A stretch of 64,000 bases of DNA. Origin: Flavobacterium araucananum (GTDB taxonomy: Bacteria > Bacteroidota > Bacteroidia > Flavobacteriales > Flavobacteriaceae). Below the pieces are notes generated by a model. It was not told the DNA's origin. It saw nothing but the letters and a program-made list of their open reading frames with translations, and made no database searches. The DNA lies in assembly GCF_002222055.1 (NCBI RefSeq), contig NZ_MUGS01000004.1, positions 62,001 through 126,000 of the forward strand. The letters run 5' to 3'. A program made the position numbers and the translations under genes. This document shows positions 19,075 to 26,963 of the stretch, in pieces. How positions within the stretch are numbered: position 1 is the stretch's first letter; each line of letters starts with the position of its first letter.

Positions 19075-20259
19075 TTAAAGCGACTTCTTAATTCCCATTT
19101 CAAGACCTCTCAATTCAGCCAGACCTCTCAAACGCCCAATCGCAGAATATCCCGGATTGGTCTTTTTATTGAGGTCGTCCAGCATTTGGTGTCCGTGATC
19201 CGGACGCATTGGCAATTGGCTGTTATTTCTTTTTTCGACTTCGATAATTGCTTTTACAACCTCGTACATATCCACATCGCCCTCCAGATGATTCGCTTCA
19301 TAAAAGCTTCCTTCGGCATCTCTTTCGGTACTTCTTAAGTGAATAAAATTCATTTTATCGCCGTGTCGTCTTACGATTCCCGGCAAATCATTATCTGCTC
19401 TAACACCATAAGAACCCGTGCACATCGTAAATCCGTTCGATTTTGATTCGGCAGCCGCCATCAATTCAATCAAATCTTCCTCCGTACTTACCACTCTTGG
19501 CAATCCTAAAATCGGGTAGGGAGGGTCATCAGGATGAATCGCCATTAAAACCCCTTTGCTTTCGGCAACCGGAATAATTTCTTTTAGAAAAAAGAACAGA
19601 TTCTTCTTTAAAGCCGCCCTGTCAATATGATTGTAACCGCTTAATGTAATCAGAAAATCTTCGACAGAATAGGCCTCTTCCGCTCCCGGAAGACCTGCCA
19701 GAATATTTTGCTGTAATTTTACTTTTTCAGCAGCTGTCATAGCCTCAAAATAACTTTTTGCCTTCTCGATTTGAGTAGCCGAATACTCCTTTTCTGCTCC
19801 CGGTCTCTTTAGAATATACAATTCAAAAGCAGTAAAAGCAGTAATATCAAAGCGTAAAGCCTTAGATCCATCGGCAGTTTCATATGCCAGATCAGTTCTC
19901 GACCAATCTAAAACGGGCATGAAATTGTAGCAAATGTATTTGATCCCACATAACGCCAGATTTCTAATACTTTCTTTATAATTCTCAATGTATTGAAGAT
20001 AATTTCCGGTTTGTTTTTTAATGTCTTCATGAACCGGAATACTCTCTACGACTGACCATGTTAATCCCGAAGCTCCTTTTTTTGGATCTCCGTTTTCATG
20101 TTCGATTTCGACTTTTCGTTTGATAATTTCTTCAATATCCCAAACCTGTCCATTCGGGATATGGTGCAATGCGGTTACAATTCCGGTAGCTCCGGTTTGT
20201 TTAATATCTTGCAGAGAAACGGGGTCGTTGGGCCCGAACCATCTTAAAGTTTGTTCCAT
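19075..20259 (-). CDS. uxuA: Mannonate dehydratase
   Basis: The ATG at 20259 gives 394 residues, the usual UxuA length, and starts [12 protein letters not shown]. An in-frame TTG eight codons earlier is rejected. Family marks are the xylose-isomerase-like TIM barrel with MAIHPDDPP (metal-binding His/Asp), [14 protein letters not shown] and MRPDHGHQM near the C-terminus. It dehydrates D-mannonate to 2-keto-3-deoxygluconate in the cytoplasm. It follows the SDR mannonate oxidoreductase gene and precedes the beta-helix gene on the same strand. The chain shows that the sugar handled here is glucuronate (via fructuronate and mannonate) rather than galacturonate. Confidence 0.93.
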   Translation of the reverse strand: MEQTLRWFGPNDPVSLQDIKQTGATGIVTALHHIPNGQVWDIEEIIKRKVEIEHENGDPKKGASGLTWSVVESIPVHEDIKKQTGNYLQYIENYKESIRNLALCGIKYICYNFMPVLDWSRTDLAYETADGSKALRFDITAFTAFELYILKRPGAEKEYSATQIEKAKSYFEAMTAAEKVKLQQNILAGLPGAEEAYSVEDFLITLSGYNHIDRAALKKNLFFFLKEIIPVAESKGVLMAIHPDDPPYPILGLPRVVSTEEDLIELMAAAESKSNGFTMCTGSYGVRADNDLPGIVRRHGDKMNFIHLRSTERDAEGSFYEANHLEGDVDMYEVVKAIIEVEKRNNSQLPMRPDHGHQMLDDLNKKTNPGYSAIGRLRGLAELRGLEMGIKKSL

Positions 20260-20319
20260 TTTTGGTTTGTTTTTTGCCTCCAAAGCCTTAAACTTTGAGG
20301 ATATTATTTTTATAATTTT

Positions 20320-20397
20320 TAGGAGCTAATCCCGCTATACATTCCAATCTTTTATCCGCCGCGGCGGATAAAAGGATTTCCACTTCTATCGGGGCTA
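20320..20397. repeat. Dispersed palindromic element around a 26-bp perfect palindrome
   Basis: The gap 20260-20562 (303 bp, no gene) holds two elements. The first has a perfect 26-bp palindrome (20349-20374, arms CTTTTATCCGCCG) framed by AGGAGCTAATCCCGCTAT and GGATTTCCACTTCTATCGGGGCTA. The GC-rich core stands out against AT-rich DNA. From memory, similar frames with varying cores are abundant in Flavobacterium genomes. This was not checked. Confidence 0.65.
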
Positions 20398-20466
20398 GTA
20401 CACTTATTTTCATAAGAAGCATTTCGCATTTTTATATCATACTGAGATCTAATTTTCATTATCGTA

Positions 20467-20534
20467 TGTCACCCTGAGCGGAGTCGAAGGGCGCTCCAAT
20501 TGGAACTTAGGCTTTGACTACGCTCAGCCTGACA
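20467..20534. repeat. Imperfect palindrome (CCCTGAGCGGAGTCGAAGG type)
   Basis: TGTCACCCTGAGCGGAGTCGAAG (20467-20489) pairs with CTTTGACTACGCTCAGCCTGACA (20512-20534) with a few mismatches. It lies just downstream of the SDR gene on the minus strand (stop at 20563) and could form its transcript end. Confidence 0.6.
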
Positions 20535-20562
20535 ATAGAGATGTAATCGTAAAATAAAATCT

Positions 20563-21375
20563 TTAAATACTTGTTGCAGCAAAACCTCCGTCTACTTTTA
20601 AGACCGTTCCCGTAACAAATTTTGACATGTCGCTGCATAAAAATAAGAGCGCACCATCAATATCTTCGGGAGTTCCAAATCTAGCCATTGGCGTATGTTC
20701 GATAATTTTTTCGCCTCTTGGTGTCAGTTTTCCTTCCGGAGTCAATAGTAAAGCGCGGTTTTGCTCGCCAATAAAAAATCCAGGTGAAATCGCGTTTACA
20801 CGAATTCCTTCGCCATATTTTGAAGCCAGTTCGACCGCCATCCATTGGGTAAAATTGTCAATTGCCGCTTTTGAAGCCGAATATCCTACAACTCTCGTCA
20901 AAGGTCTTTGTGCAGATGCTGATGATATATTGATGATAATTCCTTGTTTTTGTAGGGCAAAAAGTTCCGAAAATACTTGCGATGGCAACATCGTACCAAT
21001 AATATTAAGATCGACTACTTTTTGTAACTCATCTACTTTCAAATCAAATATTGCCTGATCCGGGCTAATGGTTGCACCGGGCATATTCCCGCCCGCAGCA
21101 TTGATTAGAATGTCGAGACGACCATATTTTTCTACAATAAAATCTTTGGCTTTTTCCAATTCTTCTTTGTTTAAAACGTTTGCCTGAACAGCAAAAGCTT
21201 TTCCACCATTGCTTTCTATTGTTTCTACCGTTTTATTGGCCTTTTCAATCGATTGAGAAACGATTCCTGTAATAACGCCTTGTTTAGCCAAAACGTTTGC
21301 AAAATTACTTCCCAACACGCCTGCACCGCCCGTGATTAATGCAATTTTTCCTTTTAAATTAAATATTGAATCCAT
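20563..21375 (-). CDS. uxuB: SDR-family D-mannonate oxidoreductase (fructuronate reductase)
   Basis: The ATG at 21375 gives 270 residues; the longer reading frame start 24 codons upstream would add non-SDR residues. The Rossmann motif TGGAGVLG (about 15-22), NAAGG (about 93-97), Ser152 and the catalytic pair Tyr165/Lys169 in YSASK are all present. The C-terminus has GxxLKVDGG-like GTVLKVDGGF. It interconverts D-fructuronate and D-mannonate with NAD(P)H, feeding the adjacent UxuA. The closely related 2-deoxy-D-gluconate dehydrogenase (KduD) is the main alternative. The UxuA neighbour and the 270-residue length favour mannonate. Confidence 0.82.
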   Translation of the reverse strand: MDSIFNLKGKIALITGGAGVLGSNFANVLAKQGVITGIVSQSIEKANKTVETIESNGGKAFAVQANVLNKEELEKAKDFIVEKYGRLDILINAAGGNMPGATISPDQAIFDLKVDELQKVVDLNIIGTMLPSQVFSELFALQKQGIIINISSASAQRPLTRVVGYSASKAAIDNFTQWMAVELASKYGEGIRVNAISPGFFIGEQNRALLLTPEGKLTPRGEKIIEHTPMARFGTPEDIDGALLFLCSDMSKFVTGTVLKVDGGFAATSI

Positions 21376-21400
21376 ATTATATTTTATAATTTGTTGTAAT

Positions 21401-21480
21401 TTTTTGCCACAGATCAAAAGATTAAAAAAGACTTCTTTAAAAAACAATCTATTTTAATCTATAAAATCTGTGGCAAAATT
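21401..21480. repeat. Inverted repeat TTTTGCCACAGAT...ATCTGTGGCAAAA in the SDR leader
   Basis: The arms at 21401-21414 and 21466-21480 are complementary over 14 bases with an AT-rich centre. The element lies in the 142-bp gap between the aldolase stop (21518) and the SDR start (21375), inside an apparent operon. It could cause partial termination or processing between the two genes. Confidence 0.6.
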
Positions 21481-21517
21481 TTTGGTGTGCTAAAAAATAA
21501 TTTTTACCTAAAAGTTA

Positions 21518-22180
21518 TTATTTTCTTATCGTCTGTATTATTTCGAGCATCTTTCTGGTTTCACTTTCAATTACATCGTAATCTTGTTCTTCCATGCGTT
21601 TTTTACTGATTAGTTTACTCCCTAATCCCACGGCAGAAGCTCCGGCATCAAACCAGCCCTGAATACTTGCATGAGTGGTTTCAACACCGCCCGTTGTCAT
21701 GAAAACCAAATCCGGAAAAATATCTTTTATACTTGTCAAAAAATCAGGACCTAAAATATTTCCGGGAAAAAGTTTTACGAATTTTATTCCGGTATTTTCA
21801 GCTGCAATGATTTCTGTTGGGGTCATGCAACCCGGAGTGTACAAAATTGCTTTGCTTTTTAAGAAATCAGCCACTTCAGGAATAAAACCCGGGCTAATAA
21901 TAAAGTCGGCTCCGGCATTTTGAAAATCTTTTGCCTGTTCTAAGTTTTTAATAGTACCAATGCCCAGTAACATTCCGGGCAGTGTTGCATTTCGAACGGC
22001 CACCATTTTTTTAAAGTTTGATAACGCTTCAATTCCTCTGTTGGTATATTCTACCGCTCTGATTCCAGCTTTGTAAAGCGTTTTTAAAATTTCGACACTA
22101 ATCGTTTCGTCTGTAATAAAATACAGCGGTAGAATGCCTTGTGCCGCAATAACATCAATGTTGTTTTGAATTGTGCTCAT
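21518..22180 (-). CDS. eda: KDPG (2-keto-3-deoxy-6-phosphogluconate) aldolase
   Basis: A 220-residue class I aldolase. The Schiff-base Lys136 sits in FVKLFPG, and Glu44 and Arg48 in AVEYTNRG match the catalytic Glu and the phosphate-binding Arg of E. coli Eda. The glycine-rich MTTGGVETTHASIQGWFDAGASAVGLGSKL segment completes the phosphate site. It splits KDPG to pyruvate and glyceraldehyde 3-phosphate, the last step of the glucuronate-mannonate route. The gene begins 5 bp after the stop of the YhcH-family gene, so the two form an operon. Bifunctional Eda also acts on 2-keto-4-hydroxyglutarate. The needed KDG kinase is not in the window. Confidence 0.9.
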   Translation of the reverse strand: MSTIQNNIDVIAAQGILPLYFITDETISVEILKTLYKAGIRAVEYTNRGIEALSNFKKMVAVRNATLPGMLLGIGTIKNLEQAKDFQNAGADFIISPGFIPEVADFLKSKAILYTPGCMTPTEIIAAENTGIKFVKLFPGNILGPDFLTSIKDIFPDLVFMTTGGVETTHASIQGWFDAGASAVGLGSKLISKKRMEEQDYDVIESETRKMLEIIQTIRK

Positions 22181-22185
22181 AAGTT

Positions 22186-22635
22186 TTAGATTTTAACCTT
22201 AATTACAATTTTTTTAAGTGCTCCGTCGCCAATCATGGCAGCGTGAACATCTGTGGGAAACAAAATCGCAAATTGTTGTTCCTGCAATTCAAAAAACAGA
22301 TCAGGTTTGTCGTGAAAAAAACGAACATCTCTTTCGAAACTGTAATCCCCATTTGGACTGACACATTTTTCTCTGGGTTTCCAGGCAAAAGTCTCAGGTC
22401 CTTTTATCGAAATTTGAATGTCGATGTTTTGGTCGTGACATTCAAAACCTTTTATACTTTCTTCTCTCGTGGCGCCTTTGCCAACAATTACGATTACTTT
22501 TAATCCTTCGGCAATTTCAAATGTCCCTTCTTCAAGTTTGCTAATGTCATTTTGATGTACATACTCAAATGCTTCTTTGAACTTAGGATGAAGGCTGAAA
22601 TATTTTGCAGCGTTTTGTAATGAATCTACAATCAT
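22186..22635 (-). CDS. YhcH/YjgK/YiaL (DUF386) family cupin-like protein
   Basis: A 149-residue protein of the YhcH/YjgK/YiaL family, with a double-stranded beta-helix fold. Conserved features are FECHDQNIDIQISIKGPE (about 83-100), a metal-site-like H/E set, and FAILFPTDVHAAMIGDG (about 127-143) near the end. Family members in E. coli lie in sialate and sugar-acid operons, and a role with sugar anomers or open-chain uronates has been proposed. The exact reaction here is not known. It is the first gene of the minus-strand catabolic operon and faces the LacI gene across a 294-bp control region. Confidence 0.85.
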   Translation of the reverse strand: MIVDSLQNAAKYFSLHPKFKEAFEYVHQNDISKLEEGTFEIAEGLKVIVIVGKGATREESIKGFECHDQNIDIQISIKGPETFAWKPREKCVSPNGDYSFERDVRFFHDKPDLFFELQEQQFAILFPTDVHAAMIGDGALKKIVIKVKI

Positions 22636-22800
22636 TTTATCGGGTTTTATATTTTGTTTTTCAGGCTAATAATTATTTAAAGCATTACTTTATATACATA
22701 ATTTTAAAATATTGGTATTTAATTTAGATTAACTACCCTGTCAGTATTTATAAAAAATAATATTTTTAAGGAATCATTATGTTTTTTTCAATCACATGTG

Positions 22801-22808
22801 TATATTTG
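22801..22808 (+). promoter_or_regulatory. -7 element for the LacI-family regulator gene
   Basis: TATATTTG matches TAnnTTTG exactly. The expected transcription start, about 7 nt downstream, falls inside the inverted repeat 22809-22822. No clear TTTG was found at the -33 distance. Confidence 0.5.
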
Positions 22809-22822
22809 CGTGTACGCACACG
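22809..22822. promoter_or_regulatory. Candidate LacI-family operator
   Basis: The arms CGTGT (22809-22813) and ACACG (22818-22822) are exact complements around ACGC. This GC-rich palindrome sits in very AT-rich DNA between a plus-strand -7 element (22801-22808) and a minus-strand -7 element (22830-22837). A LacI-type protein bound here would block both. The assignment is an inference from position and symmetry. Confidence 0.5.
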
Positions 22823-22829
22823 GGTTTTA

Positions 22830-22837
22830 CAAATGTA
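22830..22837 (-). promoter_or_regulatory. Candidate -7 element for the YhcH-aldolase operon
   Basis: The minus strand reads TACATTTG, matching TAnnTTTG. Transcription would start inside or next to the palindrome at 22809-22822 and run left to the YhcH start at 22635, a leader of about 190 nt. Confidence 0.4.
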
Positions 22838-22929
22838 TATAAAAAGTTAGGTAAAACAATCTGTATTTAATAAAAAAAATAATAATTTAAAGTGTTTTTA
22901 TAAAATCATTTAACTTAAAACTTGTCAAT

Positions 22930-23958
22930 ATCATAACAATAAAAAAAATTGCCGAATTAGCCAATGTTTCCCCCGGAACCGTTGATAGAATTATCCATAA
23001 GCGTGGGCAGGTTGCTCAGGAAAATGTAGATAAAGTCAATGCTATTATCGAAGAATATGGCTATAAACGCAATATTCTGGCGAGTAACCTGGCTTTGAAT
23101 AAAAAGTTTCATTTTGCAGTTTTTTTACCACAATATGAAAATCTGGAATATTGGAAGAGCCAAATAGCAGGAATCGAAAAAGCGGCTATAGAATTTAGTA
23201 AGTTCGGAGTTGTACTGGATTATTTCTTCTATGATTTTAATATGGTTTCGTTTAAAGAAGCAATCAAAAAAGTAGTAGAATTTGATTGTGACGGACTATT
23301 GTTTGCACCTATTTTTTATGAAGAATCGGTTCGTTTCTTAAAAGAGTACAAAAAGAATAATATTCCGGTAGTTATGATCGATTCAAATATTTCTAGTGAT
23401 AATCAAGATGCTTATGTTGGTCAGGATGCTTTTCAGAGCGGATATCTTGCCGGAAGACTGATTAGTTTTGCAGTAAAAAATGAAAGACAGGTATTAATTT
23501 TTAAAATTACCCGGGAAATAGAAAGTACATCGGTTTATTTGCAACGTATCGATGGCTTTTATTCTTTTTTTAAAGATCATGAGGAACTGACCAACTTTAA
23601 GTTTTCTGAAATCACCATTAAAGATTCTGGAATCGATCAATTGAATTTAGAAATGTTCTCTGGAATCAACAGCGTTTTTGTACCCAACTCAAGAGCGTAT
23701 ATTGTAGCCAGATTTTTAGAACAAAACCATATAAAAGGCGTACGGATTATTGGTTACGATTTATTAAAAGAGAATATTGAATATATGAATAAAGGTGTAA
23801 TTGATTTTTTAATCAACCAAAGACCCGAGGAGCAAGGGTATATGGGCATTAATCATTTATACAGAAAGTTGGTGTTGCAGGAAACAGTTGCCAACACACA
23901 TTATATTCCGTTAGAAATTATTTTAAAAGAGAACTATTTCCCTGTGAAGAAAGGGTAG
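22930..23958 (+). CDS. LacI-family regulator lacking a canonical start codon
   Basis: The open frame from the stop at 22888-22890 encodes an intact LacI helix-turn-helix (IKKIAELANVSPGTVDRIIH, then GYKRNILASNLA at 22939-23091). It continues into a sugar-binding domain (YVGQDAFQSGYLAGRLI, FVPNSRAYIVARFL, RIIGYDLL). The total is about 342 residues, normal for LacI proteins. There is no ATG, GTG or TTG between the in-frame stop and the HTH. Homologues would start near ATC 22930 or ATA 22933. A start at the TTG 23095 would delete the DNA-binding domain. It probably represses the divergent glucuronate-catabolic operon until a pathway intermediate binds. An ATC/ATA start, a mutated start or a sequencing error are the possibilities. 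Confidence 0.82.
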   Translation: MITIKKIAELANVSPGTVDRIIHKRGQVAQENVDKVNAIIEEYGYKRNILASNLALNKKFHFAVFLPQYENLEYWKSQIAGIEKAAIEFSKFGVVLDYFFYDFNMVSFKEAIKKVVEFDCDGLLFAPIFYEESVRFLKEYKKNNIPVVMIDSNISSDNQDAYVGQDAFQSGYLAGRLISFAVKNERQVLIFKITREIESTSVYLQRIDGFYSFFKDHEELTNFKFSEITIKDSGIDQLNLEMFSGINSVFVPNSRAYIVARFLEQNHIKGVRIIGYDLLKENIEYMNKGVIDFLINQRPEEQGYMGINHLYRKLVLQETVANTHYIPLEIILKENYFPVKKG

Positions 23959-23961
23959 AAG

Positions 23962-24139
23962 TTTGCCCACGGATTTGGCAGATTTATACTGGTTTTCGCG
24001 GATTTTTTATTCTCATTTTGAGCAAACCAGACAGGTTTTTGAAATCTGTCTGGTTTGTTTTTCAGGATGAAAAGATTGCGAATAATAAAAAATTAAAACC
24101 AGCGTCAATCCGTTTAAATCCGCCAAATCTGTGGGCAAA
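23962..24139. repeat. Long palindrome (GCCCACGGATTTGGC family)
   Basis: TTTGCCCACGGATTTGGCAGATTT (23962-23985) pairs with 24116-24139 with two mismatches. It spans the gap between the LacI gene and the convergent DUF4861 gene, and a separate terminator hairpin is nested inside. Confidence 0.65.
24023..24063. terminator. Terminator after the LacI gene
   Basis: A 12-bp perfect inverted repeat (24023-24034 CAAACCAGACAG, and 24046-24057) is followed by T6 on the plus strand. It lies between two convergent genes. Confidence 0.75.
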
Positions 24140-24144
24140 AAGCT

Positions 24145-25314
24145 TTATTTCTTTACCTTAACAATCAAAGGAGTATTTACTTTTTTAGCAAACGAACTCA
24201 AATAGCTTTCCCAATCTTGTTTGGTTTGAAACGGACTTCCTTTTTTCCATCCAAAACCCACATAATAAATGGCTTTGTTGTTTTTTACTTCGATATTTCC
24301 GTATAGATTACTTAAGTCTTTGTCGTTTGTAATATGATTATCAAAACTGGTTAAAGTGTTTTTTGGAGCTACAATTCCGGTTCCAATTTCAGAATCGTCT
24401 ATAGGTTCCCAATGGCTTAACCAGCCTTCTTTTAGGTTTGTTCCAATAGTTCCTTTTTTATCATGAAGCGTTAATCCGGCTGCTATAGATTTTGCTCCGG
24501 TAATATTGATTTCAAAACGAGAAAGGTAACTTCCGTAATCCAGACTTATTAATTTCGATTCGGTTATTTTATTGCCTTTAGCATCCCAATTGGCATAGTT
24601 CAGGATAAAACTCGTTCTGATAGGTCCGGTTGTTATGGTTTTCCAGCTTATAAAATTCTTAGAGAAAAAGTATTTATCATCGACTTTAACCGCAATTCCG
24701 CCCACGCCACGGCTGTCGCCTACATGAAAATTATCTAAACCTTCGCCCGTATCTTTATGATAAGTTCCCGTTCCGTTAGTCGCTTTTTCGTACCATTTGT
24801 TGATAATAGGGTAATCGACTCTTTTGAGCCACGCATCGATTCCGCTGGTCAAAGTTCCTCCCTCAATTTTGTCTTCGACCATTTTTTGTGCCACAGGTCC
24901 ATACGTTCTAAAGGCGACTTTATTGTTTTCCCAAGCATAATCGTCCGTTCGTTCCGGAACAAATCTCGAATAACAACTAATCGTTTTTGATGAAGACGGA
25001 TTTTGGGCAACCAAAACCTCAAAATCCTGATGCGATGAAGCACTTATTTTAGGCTGAAACAATAATACATCTACAGTTCCGTCGCCATCATTGTCTACGG
25101 CTTGACTTTCTAAAAAGGTATTGGTAGCAACTTCTTTTACGGCATAATTTTCCAGTTTAGCAGAAGTGGGTAATCCAAGAGATTTTTTGGTCAGTTCAAT
25201 CGTTTCAAACTCCCGATCTACAGGCAAAGAGTTGGTTACCGTAATAATTTTGTTTTGAGAATGACTGGCAAAACTACTTACCAGAATCGCGAGCAATAAA
25301 AGAGGCTTTTTCAA
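24145..25314 (-). CDS. DUF4861 family secreted protein, TTG start
   Basis: A 389-residue protein with a signal peptide (about 1-19, ending SHSQ). The mature part matches DUF4861 as I recall it: TVTNSLPVDREFE near the N-terminus, DGDGTVDVLLFQP (about 76-88), FVPERTDDYAWENNKVAFRTYGP (about 122-144) and NFHVGDSRGVGGIA (about 195-208). The function is not established. Members often sit beside uronate-degrading enzymes, which fits this locus. The start codon is forced to be TTG: a TAA lies four codons upstream in frame, and the signal peptide begins right there. It is transcribed away from the NUDIX gene. Confidence 0.8.
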   Translation of the reverse strand: MKKPLLLLAILVSSFASHSQNKIITVTNSLPVDREFETIELTKKSLGLPTSAKLENYAVKEVATNTFLESQAVDNDGDGTVDVLLFQPKISASSHQDFEVLVAQNPSSSKTISCYSRFVPERTDDYAWENNKVAFRTYGPVAQKMVEDKIEGGTLTSGIDAWLKRVDYPIINKWYEKATNGTGTYHKDTGEGLDNFHVGDSRGVGGIAVKVDDKYFFSKNFISWKTITTGPIRTSFILNYANWDAKGNKITESKLISLDYGSYLSRFEINITGAKSIAAGLTLHDKKGTIGTNLKEGWLSHWEPIDDSEIGTGIVAPKNTLTSFDNHITNDKDLSNLYGNIEVKNNKAIYYVGFGWKKGSPFQTKQDWESYLSSFAKKVNTPLIVKVKK

Positions 25315-25488
25315 GGTGGTTATTTTTTAATTTTTGTAAAGTGAAAGTAACGAGTTATAAATTTACGAATCGATTTTGGATTAAAAATACAGAATTGGGG
25401 TAAAAATGTACAGAATCCGCATAATGGGAATAATGTAAAATAGGTAAAATAATTAAACACTATCTTTAGAATTAAATTCAAGATCCCC

Positions 25489-25953
25489 ATGAAACAAAGC
25501 GCCGGCATATTACTTTATAAATTCGTCGATAAAACCATATTCTTTTTATTGGTTCATCCTGGTGGTCTATTCTGGAAAAATAAGGATTTGGAAAGCTGGT
25601 CGATTCCCAAAGGCGAGTTCACAACTGACGAAGATCCGCTTGATGCCGCAAAAAGGGAGTTTCAGGAAGAAACAGGGTTTCAGGTCGAAGGTGATTTTAT
25701 AGCCTTAGAATCTGTACTACTAAAATCGGGTAAAACAGTTTTTGCCTGGGCTGTAGAATTTGATCTTGATGTTACGCTGGTAAAAAGTAACGATTTCGAA
25801 ATGGAATGGCCTCCAAAATCCGGAAAACGACAATCGTTTCCTGAAGTTGACAGAGCCGAATGGTTTCAAACTGAACACGCTCTCAAAAAAATAAATCCTG
25901 CACAAGCTGATTTTATCATTCAGATAATTTCGAAAATTTCTTCTTCACTCTAA
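25489..25953 (+). CDS. NUDIX hydrolase
   Basis: A 154-residue protein with a complete NUDIX box from Gly42 to Phe64: G42, E48, R56-E57-F58, E60-E61, G63. It therefore binds a divalent metal and cleaves a nucleoside-diphosphate-linked substrate. The opening KQSAGILLYKF and the WSIPKGEF before the box are typical of small bacterial NUDIX proteins acting on ADP-ribose-like or dinucleotide substrates. The substrate cannot be chosen from sequence. It shares a 174-bp divergent intergenic region with the DUF4861 gene and is followed after 78 bp by the HAD gene. Confidence 0.9.
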   Translation: MKQSAGILLYKFVDKTIFFLLVHPGGLFWKNKDLESWSIPKGEFTTDEDPLDAAKREFQEETGFQVEGDFIALESVLLKSGKTVFAWAVEFDLDVTLVKSNDFEMEWPPKSGKRQSFPEVDRAEWFQTEHALKKINPAQADFIIQIISKISSSL

Positions 25954-26031
25954 AATGAGCACGACTTTCAGGAATAATTTCGTAATTTACATTTCCTGTA
26001 AAAAGGATTATTAAAAATGTAAATAAAGAAT

Positions 26032-26664
26032 ATGGAAGTTAAATGTATTATTTTCGATTGTGATGGAGTTCTGGTAGATACTGAAAAAATTGGTAACGGA
26101 ATCTTGCTTTCAATGGCGGCAGAGTATGGTTTTGAGATGAAACTGGAAGAGGCGTATCGCGATTTTAACGGCCGTAATCTAAAAGAATGTTTCCTGCATA
26201 TTGAGCATGCTATTGGAAAAAAGCTTCCTGATACTTTTGAATCGGATTATCGCGAGAAAAGTTTCGAAGCCTTCAAGACACAGGTAAAACCCATGGATGG
26301 TGTGGTGTCTTTTATCGAAAAACTAAAAATTCCTTATTGTGTAGCTTCCAGTGGTCCTGTTGATAAAATCAGACTGAATCTTGAAGTAGCCGGTTTACTG
26401 GATAAATTCGAAAATAAAATATACAGTTCGTACCAAATAAACAGCTGGAAACCCGATCCCGGAATTTTTTTGCATGCCGCAAAACAAATGGGATTCGAGG
26501 TTAAAGATTGTATCGTTATCGAAGACAGCAAAGCCGGAGTAATCTCGGGAATCCAGGGAGGTTTTAGAGTCTACGGTTTTGCAAATGGTTATAATAATGA
26601 AGATCTGCAAAAAGAAGGTGCGGAGCTTTTTCACTCTTATGAAGAGTTGAATTTGATACTCTAA
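26032..26664 (+). CDS. HAD-superfamily sugar phosphatase / phosphoglucomutase-like
   Basis: A 210-residue protein with all four HAD motifs: nucleophile Asp9 and acid/base Asp11 in FDCDGVLVDTE, Ser in ASSGP (about 105), Lys in SWKPDPGIF (about 139-147) and Asp in IEDSKAG (about 163-169). The four-helix cap between motifs I and II places it in the beta-phosphoglucomutase/GPH/YcjU-like group. These enzymes dephosphorylate or isomerise sugar phosphates. No substrate can be named. It is probably co-transcribed with the NUDIX gene. Confidence 0.87.
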   Translation: MEVKCIIFDCDGVLVDTEKIGNGILLSMAAEYGFEMKLEEAYRDFNGRNLKECFLHIEHAIGKKLPDTFESDYREKSFEAFKTQVKPMDGVVSFIEKLKIPYCVASSGPVDKIRLNLEVAGLLDKFENKIYSSYQINSWKPDPGIFLHAAKQMGFEVKDCIVIEDSKAGVISGIQGGFRVYGFANGYNNEDLQKEGAELFHSYEELNLIL

Positions 26665-26767
26665 TTAAATTTGCTGTATCAAAGTTTTCGCATTACCAAA
26701 TTCCCTCATTATCTAATTGTCAAATTATCTAATTTTCTCATTATCAAATCCTCTAATTTTAATGTAA

Positions 26768-26800
26768 TTTGTTACATTAAAATAAATTTTTATATATTTG
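26768..26800 (+). promoter_or_regulatory. Canonical Bacteroidota promoter with a palindrome over the -33 box
   Basis: TTTG (26768-26771), 21 nt and TATATTTG (26793-26800) fit the -33/-7 consensus. The TTTG lies inside the inverted repeat AATGTAATTTGTTACATT (26761-26778), a plausible regulator site. The predicted start near 26807 leaves a leader of about 155 nt before the regulator gene at 26964. The rest of the 299-bp gap has only simple ATTATCTAATT-like words. Confidence 0.6.
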
Positions 26801-26963
26801 GTTGTAGAGATTCATTTTTTTTAGTGCCTGAAATTATCAAATTATAATTTTAGTAGTAGTTATTAGAATGTCTTTTTTGCCTAAAAACGGCTTCTCCCCC
26901 CAGTTGTTGTTTTTAGGATTGTAGTGCTCAAATGCTACGAACTAACCTACAGACCGAAACAAA

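Noticed and set aside
26680..26765. Repeated ATTATCTAATT / CTCATTATC words resembling a repeat array
   Set aside because: The units are short, irregular and AT-only, with no spacers and no cas genes nearby, so this is not a CRISPR array.
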